Shown here in pieces: positions 6,433-13,867 of a DNA stretch of 13,878 nucleotides. The stretch's first letter is position 1; each line of letters opens with the position of its first letter. The position numbers were made by a program, and so were the translations under genes. This DNA is from Desulfobacterales bacterium (GTDB taxonomy: Bacteria > Desulfobacterota > DSM-4660 > Desulfatiglandales > JALVZP01). The DNA lies in NCBI GenBank assembly GCA_027064285.1, contig JAMOPX010000118.1, positions 1-13,878 on the forward strand, in the 5' to 3' direction. The notes under the pieces were generated by a model. The model searched no databases and was not told the origin of the DNA. It saw only the letters and a list, made by a program, of their open reading frames with translations.

Positions 6433-8042
6433 AGCCATATTACAGTATCCCTTTTCCAGTGAGCATCATCTTTATAAGGATAATCTAAATTGTAGTGTAA
6501 GCCTCTACTTTCTTTTCTTAGAAGAGCACAGGTTATGATAAGTTCTGCTGTAAGGGCCAGATTTCTAAGCTCTAAGAGGTCTATTGTTACTATGAAATCC
6601 CAATAATACTCCTTTATTTCCTCTTGGATTATTTCAATTCTTCTTCTTGCCCTTTCAAGCCTCTTGTTGGTCCTTACAATTCCCACATAGTTCCACATAA
6701 ATCTTCTTATTTCATCCCAGTTGTGTGAAACAACAACCATTTCTTCGCTGTCCACTGCACTTCCAGGATCCCATTCAGGAGGTTTTGGAAAAGGGATATG
6801 TCTTTTCTCTTTTAGATACTGAGCAGATCTTATGGCTGCTCTCTTTGCAAATACCAATGCCTCCAAAAGAGAGTTGCTTGCAAGTCTGTTAGCGCCATGA
6901 AGCCCTGTGCATGACACCTCTCCTATTGCATAAAGATTTTCTAAGTTTGTAAGTCCATCCTTGTCTGTAAGCACTCCCCCACACATATAGTGTGCCGCTG
7001 GCACAACAGGAATTGGCTCCTTTGTAATATCTATATGAAACCTGAGACAGGTTTTATATATATGAGGAAATCTTTTCTTTATAAAATCTGCTGGCTTGTG
7101 GCTTATATCCAAATACACACATTCATCACCACTTTTCTTTAGCTCCATGTCTATGCTTCTTGCCACTACATCTCTTGGAGCAAGCTCCTTCATAGGATGG
7201 TATTTCTCCATGAATCTGTTGCCTCTTTTGTCAATCAAAATACCTCCTTCACCCCTGATGGCCTCTGAGATGAGAAAATTTTTTGCTTCAGGATGATATA
7301 AACAGGTAGGATGAAACTGCACAAATTCCATATTGGCTATCTTGGCACCTGCTCTATAGGCAACTGCAACCCCATCACCAGTGGCTATATCAGGATTACT
7401 GGTATATAGATATACCTTACCTGCTCCTCCTGTAGCCAGCACTGTTATTCTTGCAAGAAATGTCTTAACTACACCATTAAGTACATCTAATACATATGCT
7501 CCCCAACATGTTCTCTCTCCTATCTCTTTTGTAATAAGACCTTTTTTAATAAGCTTTGCAGTAGTTATAAGATCTATCACCATGTGGTGTTCATATATTG
7601 TTATATTCTCATTTTCTTCTGCCCTTTCCAAAAGCACTTTTTCAACAGCATGCCCAGTTCTGTCCTCTGCATGAACTATTCTTCTTTTGGAATGCCCACC
7701 TTCCCTTCCCAAGTCTAACAGCTGGTTCTGCTCATCCATAGAAAAGTTCACTCCCCAAGAGATAAGCTCCTGAATCACTTTTGGTCCTTCATAAACTACC
7801 ATTCTGACCACATCTTCATGACACAGCCCATCCCCTGCTCTTAGCGTGTCTTTTATGTGATATTCAAACCTATCAGTTGGATCTATTACAGAAGCAATAC
7901 CCCCTTGAGCATAATTGGTAGCACCCTCTATTTTTTCCTTTTTTGTAACTATTGCCACTTTTCCGTATTTAGATGCGTGTAGGGCAAAAGTAAGCCCTGC
8001 TATACCGCTTCCAATTACCAGATAGTCGGTTTTAATCTCCAT
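6429..8042 (-). CDS. nadB: L-aspartate oxidase
   Basis: 537 residues, full length. It has an N-terminal FAD-binding GSGIAG (residues 11-16), the GGIA segment at 47-50, and the hallmark REGGHSKRRIVHA (113-125). The substrate residues known from the E. coli enzyme fall at identical numbers here: H244 (QFHP), R290 (APRD), H351 (AAHY) and R386 (GANRLASNSLLEAL). It oxidises L-aspartate to iminoaspartate for quinolinate and NAD synthesis; in anaerobes fumarate can reoxidise the flavin. SD AAGGAG lies 8 bases before the ATG (complement of 8040-8042). That SD sits in the last codons of the tnpB relic frame, whose TAA overlaps the start as TAATG. No nadA or nadC is in view. Fumarate reductase/succinate dehydrogenase flavoproteins are related, but the Asp-oxidase motifs are specific. 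Confidence 0.95.
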   Translation of the reverse strand: MEIKTDYLVIGSGIAGLTFALHASKYGKVAIVTKKEKIEGATNYAQGGIASVIDPTDRFEYHIKDTLRAGDGLCHEDVVRMVVYEGPKVIQELISWGVNFSMDEQNQLLDLGREGGHSKRRIVHAEDRTGHAVEKVLLERAEENENITIYEHHMVIDLITTAKLIKKGLITKEIGERTCWGAYVLDVLNGVVKTFLARITVLATGGAGKVYLYTSNPDIATGDGVAVAYRAGAKIANMEFVQFHPTCLYHPEAKNFLISEAIRGEGGILIDKRGNRFMEKYHPMKELAPRDVVARSIDMELKKSGDECVYLDISHKPADFIKKRFPHIYKTCLRFHIDITKEPIPVVPAAHYMCGGVLTDKDGLTNLENLYAIGEVSCTGLHGANRLASNSLLEALVFAKRAAIRSAQYLKEKRHIPFPKPPEWDPGSAVDSEEMVVVSHNWDEIRRFMWNYVGIVRTNKRLERARRRIEIIQEEIKEYYWDFIVTIDLLELRNLALTAELIITCALLRKESRGLHYNLDYPYKDDAHWKRDTVIWL

Positions 8043-8084
8043 TATTGTATCTCCTTAAGCAACCTTTTTTTATATTTTTTTAGA

Positions 8085-8674
8085 TTTGCCCTCCCACAAC
8101 TAAAGCCATGGGATTCTTCCTCAATAAAGGATGACTTGCAGACCTGCCCAAAAGCAGTTCCGCCGTCAGTGCCCTCTCCACAGGCATCACTTCCCCCCAG
8201 CCCAACGGTAGAGCTTTTAAGGATAGCTAACCCTCTTTGCAATATCACTTTCGCAGCGTTAATGTCTGCATCATCAGTATAGCCACAGTGCAGACAGCAG
8301 AAAAATTTTCCTTTCCGGTTTTTAGGATGAACAAAACTATAAGCTGAACAGGTCTGACTGCTCCTTCTAGGATCTACTTTTAGAAATATCTGCCCATACT
8401 GCCTGCACTTGTATTCAAGCATTCTGATAAAGGTGCTCCATCCTGAATCTATTATCTTTCAGCTCTTCCACCATGAAAATTCTTTTTTAAGTTCTACAAG
8501 CTCAGCACACTGCTTTGCATAGGTGGTTCTTTCCCTTCTCTGCCACCAGAGAAACTCTCTTTGAAACAGCCCAAGATTATAAATAAGCCTGTATGCTCCA
8601 GCAAATTTCCATAGTTTCTGCTCTCTTTCTTTACCTTTGATCTTAATCTTGTATCTATATCTTCTCAATTGCAT
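8085..8674 (-). mobile_element. Remnant IS200/IS605-type element (tnpB only)
   Basis: The relic tnpB plus its right-end hairpin define a degenerate IS1341-like insertion upstream of nadB. No tnpA (Y1 transposase) is visible. The right boundary in element orientation is near 8085-8090, just past the GGGAGG that follows the hairpin. The left boundary is unresolved and may extend to about 8700-8870, where there are further hairpins. Confidence 0.65.
8093..8112 (-). repeat. IS200/IS605 right-end hairpin
   Basis: In element orientation the sequence is CCCATGGCTTTAGTTGTGGG followed by AGG. It folds into an 8-bp stem (three G-U pairs) with a TTTA loop. This is the CCCATGGCTTTAG-type imperfect palindrome typical of the right end of these elements, which is also the scaffold portion of omega RNA in active TnpB systems. 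Confidence 0.7.
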
Positions 8675-8784
8675 TTTGATATTGGTTATATTATTATTCT
8701 ATCTACTAATCAAGACTATATAAGCCTGTTTAAAAAATTTTCCGACCAGGCGGCTTATAATAATGAATGATACGTCATCTTCAT

Positions 8785-8811
8785 CCCATGACTGAAGCTG
8801 AAGCTTATGGG
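8785..8811. repeat. Possible second IS200/IS605-like terminal hairpin
   Basis: CCCAT (8785-8789) and ATGGG (8807-8811) enclose AAGC/GCTT-type self-complementary sequence containing a tandem GAAGCT. On the + strand, ATCCCATGACTGAAG resembles the AATCCCATGGCTTTAG of the right end at 8093-8112 but in inverted orientation. It could be an orphan end of another element or the left end of this one. Confidence 0.3.
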
Positions 8812-8923
8812 CTTTCTGGCGTGGATTTTTGTAAGTCTACTTTTAATGTTCTTGTAGATGCGTTCTCTACTTAATTTTAAGGGATAAAAACCTGACCTTG
8901 AATGGTTAACAAAAATCATAACA

Positions 8924-8929
8924 TATAAT
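8924..8929 (+). promoter_or_regulatory. -10 box upstream of the IscU-like gene
   Basis: A perfect TATAAT at 8924-8929, 55 bases before the GTG start. The -35 is poor: TTGAAT at 8898-8903 is 20 bases away, and TGGTTA at 8903-8908 is 15 bases away. Predicted transcription start is near 8936. Confidence 0.45.
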
Positions 8930-8983
8930 ATCCTGTGATCGCTTACATTTTTTAAAAAAAGATTTGTTCAGGAGAAATCAGCT

Positions 8984-9421
8984 GTGTTAGAACTAAAGGT
9001 GATCTTATCAGGAGCTATTATATTAACTTCAGTAGTGGTTCTGTGGGCAATTATACACTACTTCTCTGGGCCTGAATTTAAAGAGCCAGACGGGAAAGCT
9101 CGAATTACAGGCAGTTGTGGAGATACCATGGAAATCTACCTGAAGTTTAGAGATGGAAGGGTTGTAGATTCATCCTGTTGGACAGATGGATGCACATACA
9201 GTTATAACTGTGTGGTAGCAGCAGCACAAATGGCAAAAGGAAGAACACCAGAAGAGATATTAGAAATCGATGCTCAAAAGATTCAAGACTATATTGGAGG
9301 ACTTCCTAAGGATCATCTTCACTGCGCAAAGCTAGCCGAAGAAACATTGCAGGCCGCGTTAGAAGATTACATAAAAAAACTGGTTCAGAGCCAGAAAGAA
9401 AAAGAAAGATTTACAGATTAA
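8984..9421 (+). CDS. Membrane-anchored IscU/NifU-N-like Fe-S scaffold protein
   Basis: 145 residues from GTG 8984, with AGGAG (8970-8974) 9 bases upstream. Residues 6-27 are one hydrophobic helix. From about residue 38 the protein follows IscU: GSCGDTMEIYLK (C45, D47; IscU ACGD), SSCWTDGCTYSYNC (C70 matching the second IscU Cys) and LPKDHLHCAKLAEETLQAAL (H113, C114; IscU LP-x-K-V-H-C-S-x-L-A-E). All five residues that matter for cluster assembly in IscU (three Cys, Asp, His) are present, so cluster binding is plausible. Two extra Cys (C65, C76) flank the second ligand. Canonical IscU/NifU is soluble, so the N-terminal helix is the oddity. Side of the membrane is not determined. No cysteine desulfurase is nearby, so it may not be the housekeeping scaffold. 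Confidence 0.78.
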   Translation: MLELKVILSGAIILTSVVVLWAIIHYFSGPEFKEPDGKARITGSCGDTMEIYLKFRDGRVVDSSCWTDGCTYSYNCVVAAAQMAKGRTPEEILEIDAQKIQDYIGGLPKDHLHCAKLAEETLQAALEDYIKKLVQSQKEKERFTD

Positions 9422-10731
9422 ATCTTATCTTGCTCTTTTATCCTTCTTGCCAAGAAAAGAAGAGAATCAGGATTATTTAGGTCTGGATTATCTATAACCT
9501 TTTCCCACAGGATTCTCAGGATCTTGCCCACTTTAGGACCCTGCTGAATCCCCAGTTCTTTCATTATTACATTTCCGTTTATCTTTAAGTCATTAACAGT
9601 CAAAATAGCTCCCTTTTTAAGCTCCTTTTCCACTCTCTCTCTTAGCTCTTCTAACAGAGCTATCTCCTGAGATTTATTCTTGCCGTGCGCTATAAGATCT
9701 GCCTTTCTCAGCATGATAAGAGGTATGATAAGCTCTTTCCCCACTCTGCTTATAAGCCTTCTTACGGCAGAATCACTCCACTCAGATGAATAATTCAGCA
9801 TGTGCTCTTTCACCAATATAACCACCTGAGATATCATTTCATTGCTGAACTTAAGCCTTTTCATTATCTGGCGTGTCATACACGCGCTTTTCTTTTCATG
9901 TCCATAAAATGTGACTCTTCCCTGTCTTTTCTTCTTTGTAAGGGGCTTTCCTATATCGTGGAAGAGTGCAGAAAGCCTTAATACTGGATCACGTTCAACA
10001 TTTTGCAACGTTATCATTAGGTGCTTAAATACTGTGTACCTGTGGAACCTGTTCTGCCTTACCCCGTAACACTGACTTAACTCAGGAATCACATATTTCA
10101 GCAGACCAACCTTATGCATTATTTCCATACCCCTTGCAGGAAAAGGACTTACAAGTATTTTTAGCAGTTCATCCCTGATCCTTTCCCATGATACCTGCTG
10201 GATAAGTTCGGCCATATCGATCACAGCATCCAGAGTTTTTCTGTCTATCCTAAAGCCCAGCTCCACTGCAAACCTTATAGCTCTCATCAGCCTTAAGGGG
10301 TCCTCGCTAAACCTTGCTCTTGGCTCTACAGTAGCTCTTATGAGCTTTTTTCTCAGATCCTTTAGTCCATTGTACGGATCTAATATGATTTTTTTTTCAC
10401 TATCATAGGCCATTGCATTTATTGTAAAATCTCTGTGCCTCAAATCTTCTTTAAGGTTATTTCTTCTAAAAGGGGTTATCTCGTAATTCTTGCCCTTGAT
10501 CACCACTGTTATGGTATCATGCTTTAAAGAAAAGAGTGTTTTATCTTTAAAAATCCTCTTTATCTCTGAAGCAGGAGCAGAGGTGGTGAAGTCCCAATCT
10601 GTTATCTGCTTTCTTAAAAGCCAATCCCTAACAACTCCTCCTACCACATAAACCTCGTATCCTTCCCTCCTAAGACGATCTATTATAAACTTTGCTTCGT
10701 CAGTAAGTTCTATCTCAGCTTTCACAAGCAT
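9418..10731 (-). CDS. cca: tRNA nucleotidyltransferase / poly(A) polymerase family protein with HD domain
   Basis: 437 residues. The class II nucleotidyltransferase head has GGVVRD (31-36) and the metal-binding pair D45/D47 in TDWDFTT. RHRDFTINAMAY (98-109), RFSEDPLRLMRAIRFA (140-155) and ERIRDEL (183-189) supply the nucleotide-recognition and neck motifs. An HD phosphohydrolase-like domain follows, with H258/D259 in LFHDIGKP. These enzymes add or repair the 3' CCA of tRNA; some lineages split the job into CC- and A-adding enzymes, which cannot be told apart here. The stop overlaps the IscU-like gene's stop by four bases. No SD is visible before the ATG; see the adjacent promoter entry for a leaderless model. 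Confidence 0.9.
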   Translation of the reverse strand: MLVKAEIELTDEAKFIIDRLRREGYEVYVVGGVVRDWLLRKQITDWDFTTSAPASEIKRIFKDKTLFSLKHDTITVVIKGKNYEITPFRRNNLKEDLRHRDFTINAMAYDSEKKIILDPYNGLKDLRKKLIRATVEPRARFSEDPLRLMRAIRFAVELGFRIDRKTLDAVIDMAELIQQVSWERIRDELLKILVSPFPARGMEIMHKVGLLKYVIPELSQCYGVRQNRFHRYTVFKHLMITLQNVERDPVLRLSALFHDIGKPLTKKKRQGRVTFYGHEKKSACMTRQIMKRLKFSNEMISQVVILVKEHMLNYSSEWSDSAVRRLISRVGKELIIPLIMLRKADLIAHGKNKSQEIALLEELRERVEKELKKGAILTVNDLKINGNVIMKELGIQQGPKVGKILRILWEKVIDNPDLNNPDSLLFLARRIKEQDKI

Positions 10732-10737
10732 GATCTC

Positions 10738-10766
10738 TATATAAAAAGAACCTTTCTTATTGTCAA
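10738..10766 (-). promoter_or_regulatory. Promoter of cca, placed for a leaderless mRNA
   Basis: On the minus strand TTGACA (10766-10761), exactly 17 bases, then TATATA (10743-10738). Counting the usual six bases after the -10 puts +1 at 10731, the A of the cca ATG. No SD lies between -10 and ATG, which agrees with leaderless transcription. Confidence 0.5.
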
Positions 10767-10793
10767 ATATCCCTTATCCCTTTAAGTTCCATA

Positions 10794-10822
10794 TTGCGGT
10801 TTCTATCTGCCCATGATATAGA
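10794..10822 (+). promoter_or_regulatory. Possible promoter of resB-ccsA
   Basis: TTGCGG (10794-10799), 17 bases, then TATAGA (10817-10822) preceded by an extended -10 TGA (10814-10816). Predicted +1 is 10829, the A of the resB ATG, and there is no SD before that ATG. The last -10 base is A rather than the conserved T, so the call is tentative. Confidence 0.35.
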
Positions 10823-10828
10823 AAACTT

Positions 10829-12193
10829 ATGTTCTGGAATCTTTTTAAGTCAGTAAAACTTGCAGTTTTTCTTCTCATCACATTAGCTGTTGTTGCTATC
10901 ATAGGAACTGTAATCCCTCAGGGAGAAGATGCTATAAGATTTGCTATGAAGCTTGATCCCAAGCTTTTCCAGTTATTTAGTACATTAGGACTATTTGATG
11001 TATATCATACCCTATGGTTTAGAGCCCTTTTAGGACTGTTGTGCCTTAACCTGATTGTCTGCTCCTTAGACAGATTTCCAAAAACTTGGAAAAGAATAAA
11101 AGCAACTCCCCCAATAGATGCGAATAAAGTCTTTGAAGATATTGATACAGATCAAATAATTCGTATTAAAATAGATTTTATGGAGGCAGTTAAAAGGATA
11201 AGATCTATACTTGAAGAAAGATTCAAACACATAAAAAGCAAATTTAACAATAACTCTGCTTTTTTTTATGTAGAAGAAGGCTGGTATTCCCATATGGGTG
11301 TGTATTTAGTTCACTTAAGCATAATCATTATACTTTTAGGCGGCATAATAGGCTCTATTTGGGGTTTTGAAGGCTACATGAATATATTAGAAGGTGAAAA
11401 AAAGAATGTGTTAAGGCTTACAAGAAAAATGAAGTTTATAAGACTTCCTTTTTTTGTAAAGCTAAATAAATTTAGAGTAGAATACTACCAGAATGGAGTT
11501 CCCAAGGAGTATGAATCCGAGCTTTTGTTTATTCAAGATCACAAGCAAGTAAAGAAAAGGCTAAAGGTAAATCATCCTGTTACTTTTGAAGGAATAACAT
11601 TTTATCAAGCAAGTTATGGGGTTTCTGTAGGAAATAGGGTATATATAAAGATAATAAACAATGCCCTGAATAAAACATATGAAACAGAACTTTTTATAGG
11701 TAAACCTTATAGAATACCTAATTCTAAGGTAATAATAACCATATTGGATATAAAAGAAGACTTTGCAAAAGCAGGGCCTGCCGTGATATTATCGGTAAAA
11801 AAAGAAGATAAAGAAAAAAAGCTAATCCTTTTTAAGGATATACAAATTGCTAAAAAAAGACTTCCAGTACCAATGTTAAATTCACCCATATTTAATCCTT
11901 CGTCTATAAGACCTTATACCTTTATTGTAAAAGACATACCTACAAAGTACTATTCAGGGCTTCAGGTAAGCAGAGATCCTGGTGTCCCTTTGGTTTGGAT
12001 AGGTTTTTTTATACTTATATTTGGGCTTGTCATCACCTTTTTTACTTCACATAGAAGAATATGGGTTAGGATATTAAAGAAAGGAGATCTTCTTGAAATA
12101 TCAGTTGCTGGAAGATCAAATAAAGATCCTGTATCCCTTTCAAAAAGAATAAAAGAGATAGCCAAAGCGATAAAAGAGACAAGTTATGTATAA
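10829..12193 (+). CDS. resB: Cytochrome c biogenesis protein ResB (Ccs1)
   Basis: 454 residues with the four-helix ResB layout: helices near 10-30, 62-80 and 154-175, a large periplasmic domain of about 220 residues, and the last helix near 397-417. The N-terminal motif SVKLAVFLLITLAVVAIIGTVIPQ is characteristic, as is SHMGVYLVHLSIIIILLGG in helix 3, whose His residues are candidates for heme handling. ResB and CcsA form the System II synthetase that moves heme to the periplasm and attaches it to CXXCH motifs, such as the five in the cytochrome encoded at 1101-1748. The gene overlaps ccsA by 8 bases, indicating one mRNA and coupled translation. Confidence 0.92.
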   Translation: MFWNLFKSVKLAVFLLITLAVVAIIGTVIPQGEDAIRFAMKLDPKLFQLFSTLGLFDVYHTLWFRALLGLLCLNLIVCSLDRFPKTWKRIKATPPIDANKVFEDIDTDQIIRIKIDFMEAVKRIRSILEERFKHIKSKFNNNSAFFYVEEGWYSHMGVYLVHLSIIIILLGGIIGSIWGFEGYMNILEGEKKNVLRLTRKMKFIRLPFFVKLNKFRVEYYQNGVPKEYESELLFIQDHKQVKKRLKVNHPVTFEGITFYQASYGVSVGNRVYIKIINNALNKTYETELFIGKPYRIPNSKVIITILDIKEDFAKAGPAVILSVKKEDKEKKLILFKDIQIAKKRLPVPMLNSPIFNPSSIRPYTFIVKDIPTKYYSGLQVSRDPGVPLVWIGFFILIFGLVITFFTSHRRIWVRILKKGDLLEISVAGRSNKDPVSLSKRIKEIAKAIKETSYV

Positions 12194-12995
12194 TACACAA
12201 ATATTAAGTTATGTAACATTTGGTTACTTTGTTGTATTTTTTGCATATTTACTTATGATGGTTGCAAAAAAAGAGTTTTTTGGAAAGTTTGCAAGTTTTC
12301 TTTCTATATTTGTTTTTATATGGCATACTGTAGGAATAGCACTCAGATGGATTGAATCCTATAAGGTAGGACTGGGACACGCGCCTTTTTCCAATTTTTA
12401 TGAATCCCTCATATTCTTTGGCTGGGCAATTATGCTTTTGTATATAATAATGGAGCAGAAGACAAAAATAAAAACATTTGGTGCTCTTGTAACACCAATA
12501 GCATTTCTTATAATGGCATATGCATCGTTTTCCCCTTCTGTAAACTCTAAGATACAGCCATTGATTCCAGCCCTTAAAAGTAACTGGCTTGTAGCCCATG
12601 TGATAACATGTTTTATGGGATATGCAGCATTTGGAATATCTATGGCATTGAGTATCATATATCTGCTAAAAGAAAAATCCAAAATAGCCAATGCGATTGA
12701 GGAGCTAAACTACCAGATGATCATAATAGGTTTTGTAATGCTTAGCTTAGGGATTATTACAGGTTCTGTTTGGGCTCACTATGCATGGGGAAGCTACTGG
12801 AGCTGGGACCCTAAGGAAACTTGGTCCCTTATCACTTGGCTTATATATGCTGCACTCATACATTCCCGTATGGTAAGAGGATGGAGAGGAAAAAAGATAG
12901 CTATCCTTTCTATCATAGGTTTTCTATGTGTGCTATTCACCTACCTTGGAGTAAACTTTCTACTCTCAGGGCTTCATAGCTATGCTAAGTCTTAA
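12186..12995 (+). CDS. ccsA: Cytochrome c biogenesis protein CcsA (CcsB), heme-handling WWD protein
   Basis: 269 residues, multi-spanning (about eight helices). The signature tryptophan-rich WWD segment lies at residues 196-218 (AHYAWGSYWSWDPKETWSL), which binds heme at the outer face. Candidate heme-ligand His are H47, H138, H198, H226 and H264 in the pattern of the family. Together with ResB it makes the System II cytochrome c synthase. ATG 12186 lies inside the end of resB (8-base overlap) with only a weak AGAGA upstream, so it probably depends on translational coupling. The stop overlaps that of convergent rfbD by four bases. Confidence 0.93.
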   Translation: MYNTQILSYVTFGYFVVFFAYLLMMVAKKEFFGKFASFLSIFVFIWHTVGIALRWIESYKVGLGHAPFSNFYESLIFFGWAIMLLYIIMEQKTKIKTFGALVTPIAFLIMAYASFSPSVNSKIQPLIPALKSNWLVAHVITCFMGYAAFGISMALSIIYLLKEKSKIANAIEELNYQMIIIGFVMLSLGIITGSVWAHYAWGSYWSWDPKETWSLITWLIYAALIHSRMVRGWRGKKIAILSIIGFLCVLFTYLGVNFLLSGLHSYAKS

Positions 12996-13867
12996 TTCTC
13001 TTTTGCCTCTTTTATCAATAAGTCACCAAATTTATTTAAAAAGTCTTTTAACTCATCTTTCCAGTTTTTCATAATGTTTAGACGATAAAGTTTTAGCTCT
13101 TTATTTTCTAACAGACAATTCACAGGTCTTTTTGCAGGAGGATTCCAATCTTTCATACTTATGGGTTCAATCTGGGCGGAAAGCCCTAAATGATCCAATA
13201 TAAAACTTGTCCATTCAACTCTTGTGCAATAACCTTCAGAGGTTACATGAAATATACCAGTCATCTTCTTTTCTAAAAGGACCATAATCTGAAGAGCAAC
13301 CTTATATGTCCATGTAGGAGATCCATATTGATCCTTTAATACAGGAATCTTTTCCCCATTTACCGCCTTTTTTATTACCCACTTTACAAAATTAGCTCTT
13401 CTTCTGCCATAAAGCCAGCCGGTTCTAATAATTATGTAATCCTCTATGTTATCTATAACAGCCTTTTCACTATCTGCTTTTGTCTTTCCATAAAAAGACA
13501 ACGGATTGGGTTCGTCATCCTCAAAGTATGGCTGAGGCACTGGCTTTTTTCCATCAAATACATAATCACTTGATATGTGTACTATCTTACAATCAAATCT
13601 TGCGCATACCTGTGCGAGATTTCTTGCCCCTTCTACATTTATTTTATAGGCTATTTCTCTTTCACTTTCACAGGCATCCACATCTGTATATGCTGCACAA
13701 TTAATAACCACATCTGGTTTGTTTTTTTGAATTACCTCTATCACCTTGTCCCACTTTCTTATATCCATTTCTTCCTTGGTAGGTGCTATTATTTCATACT
13801 TGCTTGAAAAGACTATCTTGCAATCACTTCCAAGCATCCCTGTGCTTCCTGTTATGAGAACCTTCAT
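12992..13867 (-). CDS. rfbD: dTDP-4-dehydrorhamnose reductase
   Basis: 291 residues, full length, extended short-chain dehydrogenase/reductase fold. It has the NAD(P)-binding GSTGMLG (7-13), INCAAYTDVDACE (55-67), SSDYVFDG (99-106) and the catalytic YGKTK (Y126, K130). Conserved late segments include IRTGWLYG, QYGSPTWT and the rhamnose-reductase-type RPVNCLL. It reduces dTDP-4-keto-L-rhamnose to dTDP-L-rhamnose for lipopolysaccharide or other surface glycans. The ATG (complement of 13865-13867) has GGG immediately upstream at the window edge, so its own SD and neighbours cannot be judged. Other rfb genes, if present, lie beyond the right edge. Confidence 0.9.
   Translation of the reverse strand: MKVLITGSTGMLGSDCKIVFSSKYEIIAPTKEEMDIRKWDKVIEVIQKNKPDVVINCAAYTDVDACESEREIAYKINVEGARNLAQVCARFDCKIVHISSDYVFDGKKPVPQPYFEDDEPNPLSFYGKTKADSEKAVIDNIEDYIIIRTGWLYGRRRANFVKWVIKKAVNGEKIPVLKDQYGSPTWTYKVALQIMVLLEKKMTGIFHVTSEGYCTRVEWTSFILDHLGLSAQIEPISMKDWNPPAKRPVNCLLENKELKLYRLNIMKNWKDELKDFLNKFGDLLIKEAKEN

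Larger units (their letters stand above)
8042..8674 (-). pseudogene. tnpB: IS200/IS605-family tnpB relic with the catalytic middle deleted
   Basis: Two pieces lie in one reading frame, separated by a TGA (complement of 8459-8461). The first (8674-8459) is 71 residues matching the OrfB/TnpB N-terminus (YRYKIKIKGKEREQKLWKFA, then YRLIYNLGLFQRE). After the stop, the frame reads DSGWSTFIRMLEYKCRQYGQ, which belongs near the end of TnpB. The C-terminal zinc finger follows (QTCSAYSF, then FFCCLHCGYTDDADINAA). A normal TnpB has about 350-420 residues; here the RuvC-I and RuvC-II regions with their catalytic Asp and Glu are gone, and only the last RuvC Asp (in DADINAA) remains. The second zinc Cys is replaced by Tyr (CSAY for CSxC). 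This cannot be an active nuclease. The last 19 or so codons (SCGRANLKKYKKRLLKEIQ) are probably the IS end and flanking DNA read through. Confidence 0.88.
8675..8983. other. Gene-free stretch between the tnpB relic and the IscU-like gene
   Basis: No credible coding frame. It contains an inverted repeat TATAAGCC/GGCTTATA (8719-8726 and 8752-8759), with an alternative GCCTG/CAGGC pairing (8724-8728 and 8747-8751). There is also a CCCAT...ATGGG hairpin (8785-8811) resembling an IS200/IS605 end, a small GTAGA/TCTAC hairpin (8854-8858 and 8866-8870), and a TATAAT -10 box at 8924. It probably combines the left end of the decayed IS with the native promoter region of the downstream gene. Confidence 0.5.

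Noticed and set aside
8042..8674. A TldR-type nuclease-dead TnpB repressor guided by RNA
   Set aside because: Such proteins keep the overall TnpB fold with point losses in the active site. Here most of the RuvC domain is absent, a stop interrupts the frame and a zinc ligand is lost.
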